Part shown: in pieces, positions 17,219 to 25,882 of the stretch
Position numbering within the stretch: position 1 is the stretch's first letter
Layout: every line of letters begins with the position of its first letter
Assembly (NCBI GenBank): GCA_024636595.1
Contig: JAGXGT010000052.1
Span: 1-50,830, forward strand
Origin: Sphingomonadales bacterium
GTDB taxonomy: Bacteria; Pseudomonadota; Alphaproteobacteria; Sphingomonadales; Sphingomonadaceae
Direction of reading: 5' to 3'
DNA length: 50,830 nt
The notes under the pieces: model-generated
The model's database searches: none
What the model was told of the DNA's origin: nothing
The model's input: the letters and a program-made list of their open reading frames with translations, nothing else
Position numbers and translations under genes: made by a program

Positions 17219-19147
17219 ATGCCGGTTTCGAATACACCATTGCTGGATGATGTCTCGTTTCCAGCCGATTTGCGCAAATTGAAGCCAGCGCAGCTCCGCC
17301 AATTCGCCGACGAGCTGCGCGCCGAAGTGATCGACACCGTATCGACGACCGGCGGCCATCTCGGCGCTGGACTCGGCGTCGTCGAACTGACCACCGCCAT
17401 CCATTATGTTTTCAACACGCCCGAAGACCGGCTGATCTGGGATGTTGGCCACCAATGCTACCCGCACAAGATCATCACCGGACGCAGGGACCGGATTCGG
17501 ACCTTGCGACAGGGTGGCGGCCTGTCCGGCTTCACCAAGCGCTCGGAAAGCGAATATGATCCTTTTGGTGCCGCGCATAGCTCGACCTCGATCAGTGCTG
17601 CCCTCGGTTTTGCCATTGCCAATAAACTGAATGACAAGCCCGGACGCGGCATTGCGGTGATCGGCGACGGCGCGATGAGCGCAGGCATGGCCTATGAGGC
17701 GATGAACAACGCAGAAGCCGCCGGTAACCGGCTGGTCGTCATCCTCAACGACAATGACATGTCGATCGCGCCGCCGGTCGGCGGGCTTTCGGCCTATCTC
17801 GCCCGGATCGTTTCGTCCCGGGAATTTCTCGGTGTGCGCCAGCTGGCCCGCCGGATCGCCAGCAAATTGCCGAAGGCGCTCTATGACGCAGCGCGCAAGA
17901 CCGACGAATATGCCCGCGGCATGACCATGGGCGGCACCCTGTTCGAGGAACTCGGTTTCTATTATGTGGGGCCGATTGACGGCCATAATCTGGATCATCT
18001 GATTCCTGTGCTTGAAAATGTGCGCGACGCGGCGGAAGGCCCATGCTTGATCCATGTCGTCACGGAAAAGGGCAAAGGCTATAAATTTGCCGAGGAAGCC
18101 GCCGACAAATATCATGGGGTGGCAAAGTTCGATGTGGTCTCCGGCAAACAGGACAAGGGACCGGGCGGCGGACCGCCAGCCTATCAGAATGTCTTTGGCG
18201 AAACGCTGGCCAAGCTGGCCGAAAGCGATCCGCGAATCTGTGCGATTACCGCAGCCATGCCCTCCGGTACCGGTCTCGACAAATTTGCCAAGGCGCACCC
18301 CGACAAGGCTTTCGATGTCGGCATTGCCGAACAGCATGGCGTCACCTTTGCCGCCGGTCTGGCCGCTCAGGGCATGCGTCCTTTCTGCGCCATTTATTCG
18401 ACCTTCCTGCAACGCGCCTATGATCAGGTCGTCCACGACGTGGCTATCCAGAATCTGCCGGTCCGCTTTGCCATCGACCGGGCCGGACTGGTCGGGGCGG
18501 ATGGCTGCACCCACGCGGGCAGCTTTGATGTCACCTATCTCGCGACCTTGCCCAATATGGTGGTGATGGCCGCCGCGGATGAGGCGGAACTGGCCCATAT
18601 GACCTATACCGCGTCCTTGCACGACAGCGGCCCGATCGCCTTTCGCTACCCGCGTGGCAATGGGACCGGCGTTCCGATCCCGGAAAAGCTGGAGCAGCTG
18701 GAAATCGGCAAGGGCCGGATCATCAAACAGGGCACAAAAGTGGCGATCCTGTCGCTGGGTGCCCGGCTCGAAGAAGCAAAAAAGGCGGCCGAACGGCTCG
18801 AGGCCAAGGGGCTCAGCACCACCGTCGCCGACCTGCGCTTTGCCAAACCGCTTGATCAGGAGCTGATCCGCAAATTGCTGACCACCCATGAAGTGGCGGT
18901 TACCGTCGAAGAAGCCTCCGTAGGCGGTCTCGGCGCGCATGTGCTGACCTATGCATCCGACAATGGCCTGACCGATGCCGGCCTGAAGATCCGCACGATG
19001 CGCCTGCCGGATATATTTCAGGATCACGACAAGCCGGAACTGCAATATGCCGAAGCAGGCCTGGATGCCGACGGGATTGTCGAGACCGTACTCAAGGCAT
19101 TGCGGCACAATAGCGCGAGCGTTGAGGATGCAGGGGCGCGGGCCTAG
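17219..19147 (+). CDS. dxs: 1-deoxy-D-xylulose-5-phosphate synthase
   Basis: ThDP enzyme that condenses pyruvate and glyceraldehyde 3-phosphate, the first and flux-controlling step of the non-mevalonate isoprenoid pathway. The 642 residues are full length. Visible motifs are the N-terminal TTGGHLGAGLGVVELT with the catalytic His, DVGHQCYPHKI, the ThDP/Mg motif GDGAMSAGMAYEAMNN, and in the second half EQHGVTFAAGLA (catalytic Glu) and DRAGLVGADGCTHAG. I chose the ATG at 17219, 5 nt after agggag; an in-frame GTG at 17213 would overlap that site. Products feed carotenoids, quinones and hopanoids; a carotenoid oxygenase lies three genes downstream. Confidence 0.96.
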   Translation: MPVSNTPLLDDVSFPADLRKLKPAQLRQFADELRAEVIDTVSTTGGHLGAGLGVVELTTAIHYVFNTPEDRLIWDVGHQCYPHKIITGRRDRIRTLRQGGGLSGFTKRSESEYDPFGAAHSSTSISAALGFAIANKLNDKPGRGIAVIGDGAMSAGMAYEAMNNAEAAGNRLVVILNDNDMSIAPPVGGLSAYLARIVSSREFLGVRQLARRIASKLPKALYDAARKTDEYARGMTMGGTLFEELGFYYVGPIDGHNLDHLIPVLENVRDAAEGPCLIHVVTEKGKGYKFAEEAADKYHGVAKFDVVSGKQDKGPGGGPPAYQNVFGETLAKLAESDPRICAITAAMPSGTGLDKFAKAHPDKAFDVGIAEQHGVTFAAGLAAQGMRPFCAIYSTFLQRAYDQVVHDVAIQNLPVRFAIDRAGLVGADGCTHAGSFDVTYLATLPNMVVMAAADEAELAHMTYTASLHDSGPIAFRYPRGNGTGVPIPEKLEQLEIGKGRIIKQGTKVAILSLGARLEEAKKAAERLEAKGLSTTVADLRFAKPLDQELIRKLLTTHEVAVTVEEASVGGLGAHVLTYASDNGLTDAGLKIRTMRLPDIFQDHDKPELQYAEAGLDADGIVETVLKALRHNSASVEDAGARA

Positions 19148-19197
19148 GCAATATTGTCGCTTGTGATTGCCTAAAACCGTCTTTAGGCGATTCTCCC

Positions 19198-19881
19198 ATG
19201 CCACCCGAATTTTTCCATATCGATCACTGGATTTTTGATCTCGACAATGTGCTCTATCCATCGGAGTGTGATTTGTTTGCGCTGATCGATATCAAGATGG
19301 GCGAATATATCGCCCGCGCTCTGGACTGCGATCTGGTGGAAGCGCGGAAAATCCAGAAGGGATTTTTCCACGATCACGGCACCACGCTCGCCGGCCTGAT
19401 GCATCATCATGGCACCGACCCCGCCGATTTCCTCGACTATGTCCACGATATCGATATGGATCGGCTTGCCCCTGCGCCGCTGGTGCGGGCCGCCATTGAT
19501 GCGCTACCGGGCGAGAAACTCGTTTTCACCAACGCCGACCGGCCTTATGCCGAAAAGGTGCTTGAAAAACGCGGGCTGGATGGCCTGTTTCACCAGATGC
19601 ACGACATTCTTGATACTGGCCTCGTTCCCAAGCCGCAAACCGCCGCCTATCACAGCATGATCGCCGCCACCGGTATCGACCCGACCCGCGCCCTTTTTGT
19701 CGAGGATATGGCGCGCAATTTGCGTCCGGCGAAAGATTTGGGCATGACGACCGTCTGGATCAACACCGGGGCAGAATGGGCTGGCCGGGAACATGATCCC
19801 GCTTATATTGACCACGAAATCACCGATCTGGAAAGCTGGGTTACCGGCCTCCACAGCGCCAAGGAAGAAAACGCAATATGA
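19198..19881 (+). CDS. HAD-superfamily pyrimidine 5'-nucleotidase-like phosphatase
   Basis: A 227-residue cytoplasmic HAD hydrolase of the yeast SDT1/PHM8-like group. Motif I is IFDLDNVLYP (12-21; Asp14 nucleophile, Asp16 acid/base). Motif II is the VFTNADRPY segment, and motif III and IV features are the Lys in VPKPQTAAY and FVEDMARNL. The cap inserted after motif I is alpha-helical with an LMHHHGTDPADFLDYVHDID stretch typical of this group. The probable reaction is dephosphorylation of nucleoside monophosphates. It lies 50 bp after dxs and overlaps dapD by ATGA. Confidence 0.88.
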   Translation: MPPEFFHIDHWIFDLDNVLYPSECDLFALIDIKMGEYIARALDCDLVEARKIQKGFFHDHGTTLAGLMHHHGTDPADFLDYVHDIDMDRLAPAPLVRAAIDALPGEKLVFTNADRPYAEKVLEKRGLDGLFHQMHDILDTGLVPKPQTAAYHSMIAATGIDPTRALFVEDMARNLRPAKDLGMTTVWINTGAEWAGREHDPAYIDHEITDLESWVTGLHSAKEENAI

Positions 19882-20714
19882 CCGCAGCACTGCAGACCGT
19901 AATCGATACCGCCTGGGACAAGCGCGAATCCCTTAGCCTCACGACGCAGGGCGCGGAGCGCGACGCGGTCAACCAGGCGCTGGCGATGCTCGACAACGGC
20001 ACCGCTCGGGTTGCCGAGAAAAGAGATGGCCAGTGGGTGGTCAATCAGTGGCTAAAGAAAGCCGTGCTGCTCTCCTTCCGGCTCAATGACAATCATCTGA
20101 TCGAAGGCCCCGGCGGCGCCAACCACTGGGACAAGGTGCCCAGCAAATTTGCCGGCTGGGGCGAGAACCGCTTTCGCGAAGCCGGCTTCCGCTCGGTCCC
20201 CGGTTCGATCGTCCGGCAAGGCGCGTTTATTGGCAAGGGCGTCGTGTTGATGCCGAGCTTCGTCAATATCGGCGCCTTCGTCGATGAAGGCACGATGGTC
20301 GACGGCTGGGCCACGGTCGGCAGCTGCGCGCAGATCGGCAAGAATGTCCATATTTCCGGCGGCGCCGGTATCGGCGGTGTGCTCGAGCCTTTGCAGGCCG
20401 GTCCGGTGATCATCGAGGATGGTGCATTCATCGGCGCTCGCGCCGAAGTCGCCGAGGGCGTGCGGGTTGGCGAAGGCGCCGTGCTCTCGATGGGCGTCTA
20501 TCTCGGCGCATCGACCAAGATTGTCGACCGGGTCACCGGCAAGATCTGGATTGGCGAAGTGCCGCCTTATGCCGTTGTCGTTCCCGGCACGATGCCGCCG
20601 AAGGTCAATATCGACGGCGTGCCCGGACCAAGCCTCTACTGCGCGGTAATCGTCAAGACCGTCGATGCGCAGACCCGGTCCAAGACTGGCATAAACGAAT
20701 TGCTCCGCGACTGA
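19878..20714 (+). CDS. dapD: 2,3,4,5-tetrahydropyridine-2,6-dicarboxylate N-succinyltransferase
   Basis: Trimeric left-handed beta-helix acyltransferase of lysine and diaminopimelate biosynthesis. It succinylates tetrahydrodipicolinate using succinyl-CoA. The 278 residues match the family. The N-terminal helical domain leads into hexapeptide repeats (GKGVVLMPSFVNIGAFVDEG, VGSCAQIGKNVHISGGAGIGG, IEDGAFIGARAEVAEGVRVGEGAVLSMG). The conserved PSFVNIGA and GVYLGAST segments are intact. It is coupled to the nucleotidase upstream (ATGA) and to the carotenoid oxygenase downstream (TGATG). Confidence 0.96.
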   Translation: MTAALQTVIDTAWDKRESLSLTTQGAERDAVNQALAMLDNGTARVAEKRDGQWVVNQWLKKAVLLSFRLNDNHLIEGPGGANHWDKVPSKFAGWGENRFREAGFRSVPGSIVRQGAFIGKGVVLMPSFVNIGAFVDEGTMVDGWATVGSCAQIGKNVHISGGAGIGGVLEPLQAGPVIIEDGAFIGARAEVAEGVRVGEGAVLSMGVYLGASTKIVDRVTGKIWIGEVPPYAVVVPGTMPPKVNIDGVPGPSLYCAVIVKTVDAQTRSKTGINELLRD

Positions 20715-22171
20715 TGGCTACGCCGGTCAATCACGTGAAAGTGACGCTGGAACCAAATGACCACCCCTATCGCAACGGTGCTTGGACGCCGGTGTTTGAA
20801 GAGCTCGACACCGCTGAGCTTGAGATAATCGGCGAGATCCCCGCCGATATCGATGGCCTCTATGTCCGCAACACTGAGAATCCCCTCCATGACAGCCTCG
20901 GCCGCTATCATCCCTTTGATGGCGACGGCATGATTCATACGCTCCGGATCAAGGGCGGCAAGGCGACCTATCGCAACCGATTCGTCCGCACCAAGGGATT
21001 CGAGGCAGAGCAGCAAGCAGGCGGTCCGCTCTGGCCCGGCCTGATGGGCAATCCGCATGATGCACTGCAACCCGGCATGACCGCCCATGGCAGCGTCAAG
21101 GACAGCAGCTCGACCGACGTCGTCGTCCACGCAGGCGCGATCCTCTCGACCTTTTACCTGTGCGGCGAAGGCTATCGGCTCGATCCGGAAACCCTGACCA
21201 CGCTCGGTCCCGCCGACTGGGTGCCCGCGCATGGCATCTCCGCCCATTGCAAGGTCGATGAGGCTAGCGGCGACCTGTTGTTCTTCAACTATGCGATCGA
21301 GAAACCCCATCTCCAATATGGTGTCGTCGGTCCCGACAATCAGCTGAAGCATCTGGTACCGATCGACCTGCCCGGCCCGCGCTTGCCGCACGACATGGCG
21401 TTCACCGAGAATTATGCGATCTTCAACGACTGCCCGCTGTTCTGGAAAGAGGAATTGTTTGAGCGGAAGCTACGCATCCCGGCCTTCCATCCAGATATGC
21501 CGACGCGCTTCGGTATCCTGCCGCGCATGGGTCAGCCGGACGAGATCAAATGGTTCGAGGCGAAGCCAACCTATGTGCTGCACTGGGCCAATGCCTTCGA
21601 GGAGGGCGATGAAGTTGTCCTCGACGGATATTTCCAGAACGACCCGGTTCCGCCGGCGCTGACCGATTTTCCGTCAGGCTATGAGAGCATGGGTGCCAGC
21701 CTCGATCTGCACAGCTTCAAACCCGAACTGCACCGCTGGCGGTTCAATCTGAAAACCGGCGAGACAAAAGAAGAGACATTGTTCGACGATTATCCGGTCG
21801 AATTCGGGATGATCAACGAACGATTCGCGGGCCGGCCCTATCGCTATGTCTATAGCGTCACCGGCGAGCCGGGCTGGTTCCTGTTCAACGGCCTGACCAA
21901 ACATGATCTGGAGACCGGTGAAGCGGAGCATGTCTCGTTCGGCGAACAGAGATTCGGATCGGAAGCCCCCTTCATCCCGCGCGCCAATGCCCAGTCAGAG
22001 GATGACGGCTATCTGATCAGCTTTATCACCGATATGGCGCAGGACCGGTCGGAATGCATCATTATCGATGCGCAGAATATATCGGCGGGTCCGGTCTGCA
22101 CGATTATATTGCCGCACCGGATATCCAGCGGCACCCATGCATGCTGGGCTGCGGCGGAGCAATTGGGTTAG
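20714..22171 (+). CDS. Carotenoid cleavage oxygenase family protein
   Basis: A 485-residue, seven-bladed beta-propeller non-heme iron oxygenase of the RPE65/carotenoid cleavage/lignostilbene dioxygenase family. The four iron-binding histidines are all present: His178 (SAHC), His226 (LPHD), His290 (VLHW) and His475 (GTHACW). Second-shell acids can be expected but were not mapped. Substrates in the family range from carotenoids to stilbenes. The opening FDGDGMIHTLRI (68-79) is typical. There is no signal peptide. Its start shares one base with the dapD stop, so the two are translationally linked despite unrelated roles. A hairpin repeat follows 1 bp after its stop codon. Confidence 0.9.
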   Translation: MATPVNHVKVTLEPNDHPYRNGAWTPVFEELDTAELEIIGEIPADIDGLYVRNTENPLHDSLGRYHPFDGDGMIHTLRIKGGKATYRNRFVRTKGFEAEQQAGGPLWPGLMGNPHDALQPGMTAHGSVKDSSSTDVVVHAGAILSTFYLCGEGYRLDPETLTTLGPADWVPAHGISAHCKVDEASGDLLFFNYAIEKPHLQYGVVGPDNQLKHLVPIDLPGPRLPHDMAFTENYAIFNDCPLFWKEELFERKLRIPAFHPDMPTRFGILPRMGQPDEIKWFEAKPTYVLHWANAFEEGDEVVLDGYFQNDPVPPALTDFPSGYESMGASLDLHSFKPELHRWRFNLKTGETKEETLFDDYPVEFGMINERFAGRPYRYVYSVTGEPGWFLFNGLTKHDLETGEAEHVSFGEQRFGSEAPFIPRANAQSEDDGYLISFITDMAQDRSECIIIDAQNISAGPVCTIILPHRISSGTHACWAAAEQLG

Positions 22172-22172
22172 C

Positions 22173-22258
22173 TCGTCATCCCAGCGAAGGCTGGGATCCA
22201 ATCCAATAGCGCGAGTCACACCAAGGCGGGTTAGACCCCAGCCTTCGCTGGGGCGACG
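22173..22258. repeat. Class A paired-hairpin intergenic repeat
   Basis: An 86-bp element between the convergent carotenoid oxygenase and ruvB genes. The left end is tcgtcatcccagcgaaggctgg (hairpin around gcgaag). The right end is ccccagccttcgctggggcga. Filling the whole gap, it may double as a bidirectional transcription barrier (inference). Confidence 0.75.
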
Positions 22259-22261
22259 GGT

Positions 22262-23299
22262 TCAATCAAACAACTCCCCGTCCACCTCTTTACCCGCAGG
22301 CGGATTCAGCCCGAGATGCTTCCACCCGCGATCGTTGAGCGCCCGTCCCCGCGCCGTTCGGGCAATCAGCCCGAGTTGGATCAGATAGGGCTCGATCACT
22401 TCCTCAATCGTATCGCGCGGTTCCGACAATCCAGCAGCGAGCGTTTCGACGCCTACGGGACCGCCCTTGTAGATATCCGCGATCATATGCAGATAGCGCC
22501 GGTCCATGGCGTCAAGACCGATATGGTCGACTTCCAGCCGGGTCAGCGAATCATCGGCGACCTTCTTGTCGACGACCTTGGTCCCCGCCACATTGGCAAA
22601 ATCCCGCACCCGCCGCAGCAAGCGCCCGGCGATGCGCGGTGTGCCCCGCGCCCGCCGCGCCACTTCAGTGGCCCCGTCCGGCGCAATGTCCAGATCGAGC
22701 AGCCGCGCGGCGCGGTGGACGACCTTTTCCAGTTCCTCGGTCGAATAGAAATTGAGCCGCACCGGTATGCCGAACCGGTCGCGCAGCGGCGTGGTTAGCA
22801 AGCCTTGCCGCGTGGTTGCCCCAATCAGGGTGAAGGCCGGCAGATCAATCCGCACCGAACGCGCCGACGGCCCTTCACCGATGATCAGATCAAGCGCGCG
22901 GTCCTCCATCGCCGGATAGAGGATTTCCTCGACCACCGGATTGAGCCGGTGAATCTCGTCGATAAACAGGACATCGCCTTCTTCCAGATTGGTCAGCAGC
23001 GCCGCCAGATCGCCGGACTTGGCGATCACCGGCCCGGACGTAGCCCGAAATCCAACCCCCAGCTCACGCGCAATAATCTGCGCCAGCGTGGTCTTGCCCA
23101 AACCGGGAGGCCCAAAGAACAACACATGGTCCAGCGCCTCGCTGCGCCCCTTCGCCGCCTCAATAAAAACCCGCAGATTCCCGCGCGCCGCTTCCTGCCC
23201 GATAAATTCGTCGAGCGTTTTTGGACGCAGGGCGGCGTCGATGTCTTCGACTTTGCGTTCCCCCGAAACCATGCGGTCGCTGTGTACCTCATTCGTCAT
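22262..23299 (-). CDS. ruvB: Holliday junction branch migration helicase RuvB
   Basis: AAA+ hexameric motor that drives branch migration together with RuvA. The 345-residue protein shows RPKTLDEFIGQ, Walker A GPPGLGKTT, Walker B LFIDEIHRL, sensor I GATTRQGLLT, the arginine-finger region LRDRFG, and the C-terminal winged-helix domain with LDAMDRRYLHMI and PRDTIEEVIEPYLIQ. The annotated ATG lies inside the class A repeat at 23292-23386 and has no clear ribosome-binding site. Met10 (position 23272) just before SGERKVEDIDAALRPK is an alternative start. Confidence 0.95.
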   Translation of the reverse strand: MTNEVHSDRMVSGERKVEDIDAALRPKTLDEFIGQEAARGNLRVFIEAAKGRSEALDHVLFFGPPGLGKTTLAQIIARELGVGFRATSGPVIAKSGDLAALLTNLEEGDVLFIDEIHRLNPVVEEILYPAMEDRALDLIIGEGPSARSVRIDLPAFTLIGATTRQGLLTTPLRDRFGIPVRLNFYSTEELEKVVHRAARLLDLDIAPDGATEVARRARGTPRIAGRLLRRVRDFANVAGTKVVDKKVADDSLTRLEVDHIGLDAMDRRYLHMIADIYKGGPVGVETLAAGLSEPRDTIEEVIEPYLIQLGLIARTARGRALNDRGWKHLGLNPPAGKEVDGELFD

Positions 23300-23386
23300 G
23301 CTGAACTCGTTTCAGCATCTCGTGCGATTTGGCAAGCGGCGTTCACCGCCGCCAGAGATCCTGAATCAAGTTCAGGATGACAAGAA
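23292..23386. repeat. Class A paired-hairpin intergenic repeat spanning the ruvB start
   Basis: A 95-bp element in the ruvA-ruvB gap. The left hairpin begins ttcgtcatgctgaactcg and closes ttcagcatctcg. The right part is gagatcctgaatcaag then ttcaggatgac, ending caagaa. The first bases of ruvB, including its probable ATG (23299-23297), fall inside it, so the repeat could affect ruvB translation. Confidence 0.8.
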
Positions 23387-23396
23387 TATGCATCCA

Positions 23397-24002
23397 TCAC
23401 CGCGCCGCCTTCTTCAACGCCAGCCGCACCAGCGCATCCAGCGTCGCGCCATCCCCGGCCTCGGCATCCGCCGCTGCCACCGCCGCACTCGCATCCGCCG
23501 GTTTGAAACCCAGATTCTGCAGCGCGCTCACCGCATCAGCGCTGTTGCTCGAAGGTGCGTGGACTACGCCGCCTGCACCGACAACTGGATCGGCCGCGAT
23601 GCCGCCGACCTTGTCTTTCAATTCATTGACAATCCGCAGCGCCAGTTTTGGCCCGACGCCATTGGCCCGCGTGATCATCGCCTTGTCGCCCATCGACACT
23701 GCCCGCGAAATCTCACCCGGTTCCAGCGCCGACAAGATCGCCAGCGCCACCTTGCCGCCGACACCCTGCACCGAAATCAGCAAGCGGAACCAGTCGCGCT
23801 CCGAGCCGCTGGCAAAGCCCATCAGCCGCATGTCGGTCTCGCTGACCTGCATTTCGGTATAGATGGTCGCGCCATCGCCGACCCCGCCAATCGCCGCGAT
23901 GGTACGCGAGGAGCAGAAGACCAGATAGCCAACGCCCTGCACATCGAGCACGATATTGTCCGTGCCGATTTCGTCGATAATGCCGGTGAGTTTTGCGATC
24001 AT
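23397..24002 (-). CDS. ruvA: Holliday junction branch migration protein RuvA
   Basis: Tetrameric junction-binding protein that loads RuvB and directs RuvC. The 201 residues include the N-terminal OB fold (MIAKLTGIIDEIG, VQGVGYLVFCS), the helix-hairpin-helix motifs (SVQGVGGKVALAILSAL and RANGVGPKLALRIVNELKDK), a flexible Ala/Gly linker (about 138-155) and the C-terminal RuvB-interacting domain with ALQNLGFKPADASAAV. It is separated from ruvC by 247 bp of repeats and from ruvB by 97 bp of repeat. Confidence 0.96.
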   Translation of the reverse strand: MIAKLTGIIDEIGTDNIVLDVQGVGYLVFCSSRTIAAIGGVGDGATIYTEMQVSETDMRLMGFASGSERDWFRLLISVQGVGGKVALAILSALEPGEISRAVSMGDKAMITRANGVGPKLALRIVNELKDKVGGIAADPVVGAGGVVHAPSSNSADAVSALQNLGFKPADASAAVAAADAEAGDGATLDALVRLALKKAAR

Positions 24003-24078
24003 ATTGTTGTTTTAGACTAACTTGCTCGGCAATCCAGCGTTCTTTCTCAACCTCGCGTAAGCGGGCTACAAAATTCGG

Positions 24079-24153
24079 CTCGCACGAAGCCACAAAGGCA
24101 CGAAGCGAATGGTGACACGGACTTGCCTTCGTGCGTTTGTGGCTTCGTGCGAG
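24079..24153. repeat. Long inverted repeat with 27-bp arms
   Basis: Arms 24079-24105 and 24127-24153 are inverse complements at 26 of 27 positions, separated by a 21-nt loop. The arms contain gcacgaagccacaaa. It lies in the ruvC-ruvA gap and would fold into a very stable hairpin in RNA or a cruciform in DNA. The sequence is unrelated to the class A and B repeats. No T-run follows, so it is not a simple terminator. Confidence 0.85.
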
Positions 24154-24158
24154 AAAAT

Positions 24159-24231
24159 CCGTCCGTCCTGAGCCTGTCGAAGGACAGCTGCCGGTCGATA
24201 GGTGCACTTCGACAAGCTCAGTGCGAACGGT
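24159..24231. repeat. Class A variant paired repeat (gagcttgtcgaa type)
   Basis: Left half ccgtccgtcctgagcctgtc, continuing gaaggac; right half gtgcacttcgacaagctcag, ending tgcgaacgg. The halves are inversely oriented copies of a cctgagcttgtcgaagg motif, and the ends ccgt and acgg are complementary. The same motif recurs at 33630 and 37401. It lies between the long inverted repeat and ruvC. Confidence 0.7.
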
Positions 24232-24249
24232 GCTCAATTCGTTTCAATC

Positions 24250-24720
24250 TCACCTCTTCCGGTGATGCGCATGGGTAATCGCCACCGCCAGCGCATCGGC
24301 GGCATCCGCGCCGGCCAGCTTCACGCCCGGCAGCAGGATCTTGATCATCGCCTGCACCTGATCCTTGTCCGCCTTGCCGACACCGACCACGGATTTCTTC
24401 ACCGTCCGCGCCGAATATTCGCCGACTTCGATCCCTGTCCGCGACGCGCCGAGCAGCACCACACCGCGCGCCTGCCCCAGCTTCAGCGTACTTTGCGGAT
24501 TGCTGTTGACGAACACTTCCTCGACCGCCACGCCATCCGGCTTATATTCGAGCAGTACATCGGTCAGCGCCAGGTCGAGCTGGAGCAACCGGCTGGCCAA
24601 GGCCATTTTTGGATCGGTCTTGATCTGGCCATTGGCAATATGGGACAGGCGGTTGCCATCCGCCGCGATCACGCCCCAGCCGGTAGTACCGAGACCGGGG
24701 TCAAGGCCGAGAATGATCAT
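24250..24720 (-). CDS. ruvC: Crossover junction endodeoxyribonuclease RuvC
   Basis: Dimeric resolvase that cuts Holliday junctions symmetrically. The 156 residues carry the RNase H-like acidic set: Asp7 in ILGLDPGLGTTGWG, the glutamates in DGVAVEEVFVN (about 66-76), and the C-terminal GADAADALAVAITHAH aspartates. LGQARGVVLL and the basic PARTVKKSV-like segment (here SARTVKKSVVG) are conserved. It precedes ruvA and follows the DUF3147 gene by 15 bp. Confidence 0.96.
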   Translation of the reverse strand: MIILGLDPGLGTTGWGVIAADGNRLSHIANGQIKTDPKMALASRLLQLDLALTDVLLEYKPDGVAVEEVFVNSNPQSTLKLGQARGVVLLGASRTGIEVGEYSARTVKKSVVGVGKADKDQVQAMIKILLPGVKLAGADAADALAVAITHAHHRKR

Positions 24721-24735
24721 CTCAGATTGCCGGCA

Positions 24736-25089
24736 TCATATGGGTAGCCCGATGCGGCGACCGACAAAAGCCATCAGCAGATACAGGCTGACGGTCAGCA
24801 CGCAGCCCGCCGCCAGCGACAGCCAGAAGCTGATTCCGCTGCGCAGAAGCATCGGAATCAGGAGAAACATTGGAAGAGATGGAAGCACATACCAGAAGGT
24901 CGCCTCGGCATGCAGCGCCATATTGTCCGCATCAGGTCGCGCAAACCAAAGAAAGATCATGCCCAATATCGAGATCAGCGGCAACGACGCGACCAGCGCC
25001 CCGAAACTGGGCTGGCGTTGGGCGATGCCCGCCACCAGAGCCACGATCACTCCCGCAAGAGCGGCCTTGGCGGCGAATTCCCACATCAC
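24736..25089 (-). CDS. DUF3147-type small membrane protein
   Basis: A 117-residue protein with four predicted membrane helices and almost no soluble domain. The pattern (ALAGVIVALVAGIAQRQPSFGALVASLPLISILGM) fits the DUF3147 family, whose function is unknown. It overlaps the yebC stop codon by ATGA and lies 15 bp before ruvC, so it is embedded in the yebC-ruvCAB transcript. That position does not by itself indicate a role in DNA repair. Confidence 0.75.
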   Translation of the reverse strand: MMWEFAAKAALAGVIVALVAGIAQRQPSFGALVASLPLISILGMIFLWFARPDADNMALHAEATFWYVLPSLPMFLLIPMLLRSGISFWLSLAAGCVLTVSLYLLMAFVGRRIGLPI

Positions 25090-25835
25090 TCGGCGTTCAG
25101 TTTTTCCATGATTTCGTCGGACACGTCATAATTGCCCCAGACGGTCTGCACGTCATCATCCTCTTCCAGCATGTCGATCAGATTGAGCAAGGTCTCGGCC
25201 TGTTCCTGATCGACTTCGACCTGCACCGAGGGCCGCCAGGCGAGTTTGACGCTTTCCGCTTCGCCGAGCGCCTTTTCCAGGGCACCGGACACTTCGTGCA
25301 GATCTTCCATCGCGGTCCAGATTTCATGACCGTCATCATCCGAGGAAATATCGTCAGCGCCGGCTTCCATCGCAGCTTCGAGGACTTTTTCCTCATCGCC
25401 GGCGCTGGCGGGATAATGGATATAGCCGACCCGGTCAAAACCGTGCGAAACGGAACCACTTTCGCCCAGATTGCCACCATTTCTCGACATAATGGTGCGA
25501 ACATTGGTGAAAGTCCGGTTATTATTGTCGGTCAGCGTCTCGATGATCAGCGACACGCCGCCCGGACCAAAGCCTTCATAGCGGATTTCGGTATAGTCAT
25601 CGCCTTCGTTGGCCGACGCCTTTTCGATCGCCCGCTGGATATTGTCCTTGGGCATCGACACCGCCTTGGCGCTGTTGACCGCCAGCCGCAGCCGCGGGTT
25701 GAAATCCGGATCGGGCATGCCGGACTTGGCCGCCACGGTGATTTCGCGCGACAGTTTTGAAAACTGCGCCGCCCGCTTCTTGTCCTGCGCGCCCTTGCGA
25801 TGCTTGATATTGTTAAATTTACTATGGCCTGCCAT
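25086..25835 (-). CDS. yebC: YebC/PmpR-family protein
   Basis: A 249-residue three-domain protein. YebC homologs were long described as transcriptional regulators, and newer work ties them to relief of ribosome stalling at proline stretches. The N-terminal AGHSKFNNIKHRKGAQDKKR (2-21) and the central GFGPGGVSLIIETLTDN are characteristic. The C-terminal acidic region (LLNLIDMLEEDDDVQTVWGNYD) is intact. It heads the yebC-DUF3147-ruvC-ruvA-ruvB run, a common arrangement. Whole length agrees with the family. Confidence 0.94.
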   Translation of the reverse strand: MAGHSKFNNIKHRKGAQDKKRAAQFSKLSREITVAAKSGMPDPDFNPRLRLAVNSAKAVSMPKDNIQRAIEKASANEGDDYTEIRYEGFGPGGVSLIIETLTDNNNRTFTNVRTIMSRNGGNLGESGSVSHGFDRVGYIHYPASAGDEEKVLEAAMEAGADDISSDDDGHEIWTAMEDLHEVSGALEKALGEAESVKLAWRPSVQVEVDQEQAETLLNLIDMLEEDDDVQTVWGNYDVSDEIMEKLNAE

Positions 25836-25882
25836 ATGATTCGTCCGTTGTTTGGATGGTTCAGTTGGGGGTTCTTTGCCGC

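Noticed and set aside
17156..19261. A 701-codon minus-strand frame opposite dxs
   Set aside because: It is the antisense shadow of dxs, which has all catalytic motifs; the shadow protein shows no domain and overlaps the next gene's start.
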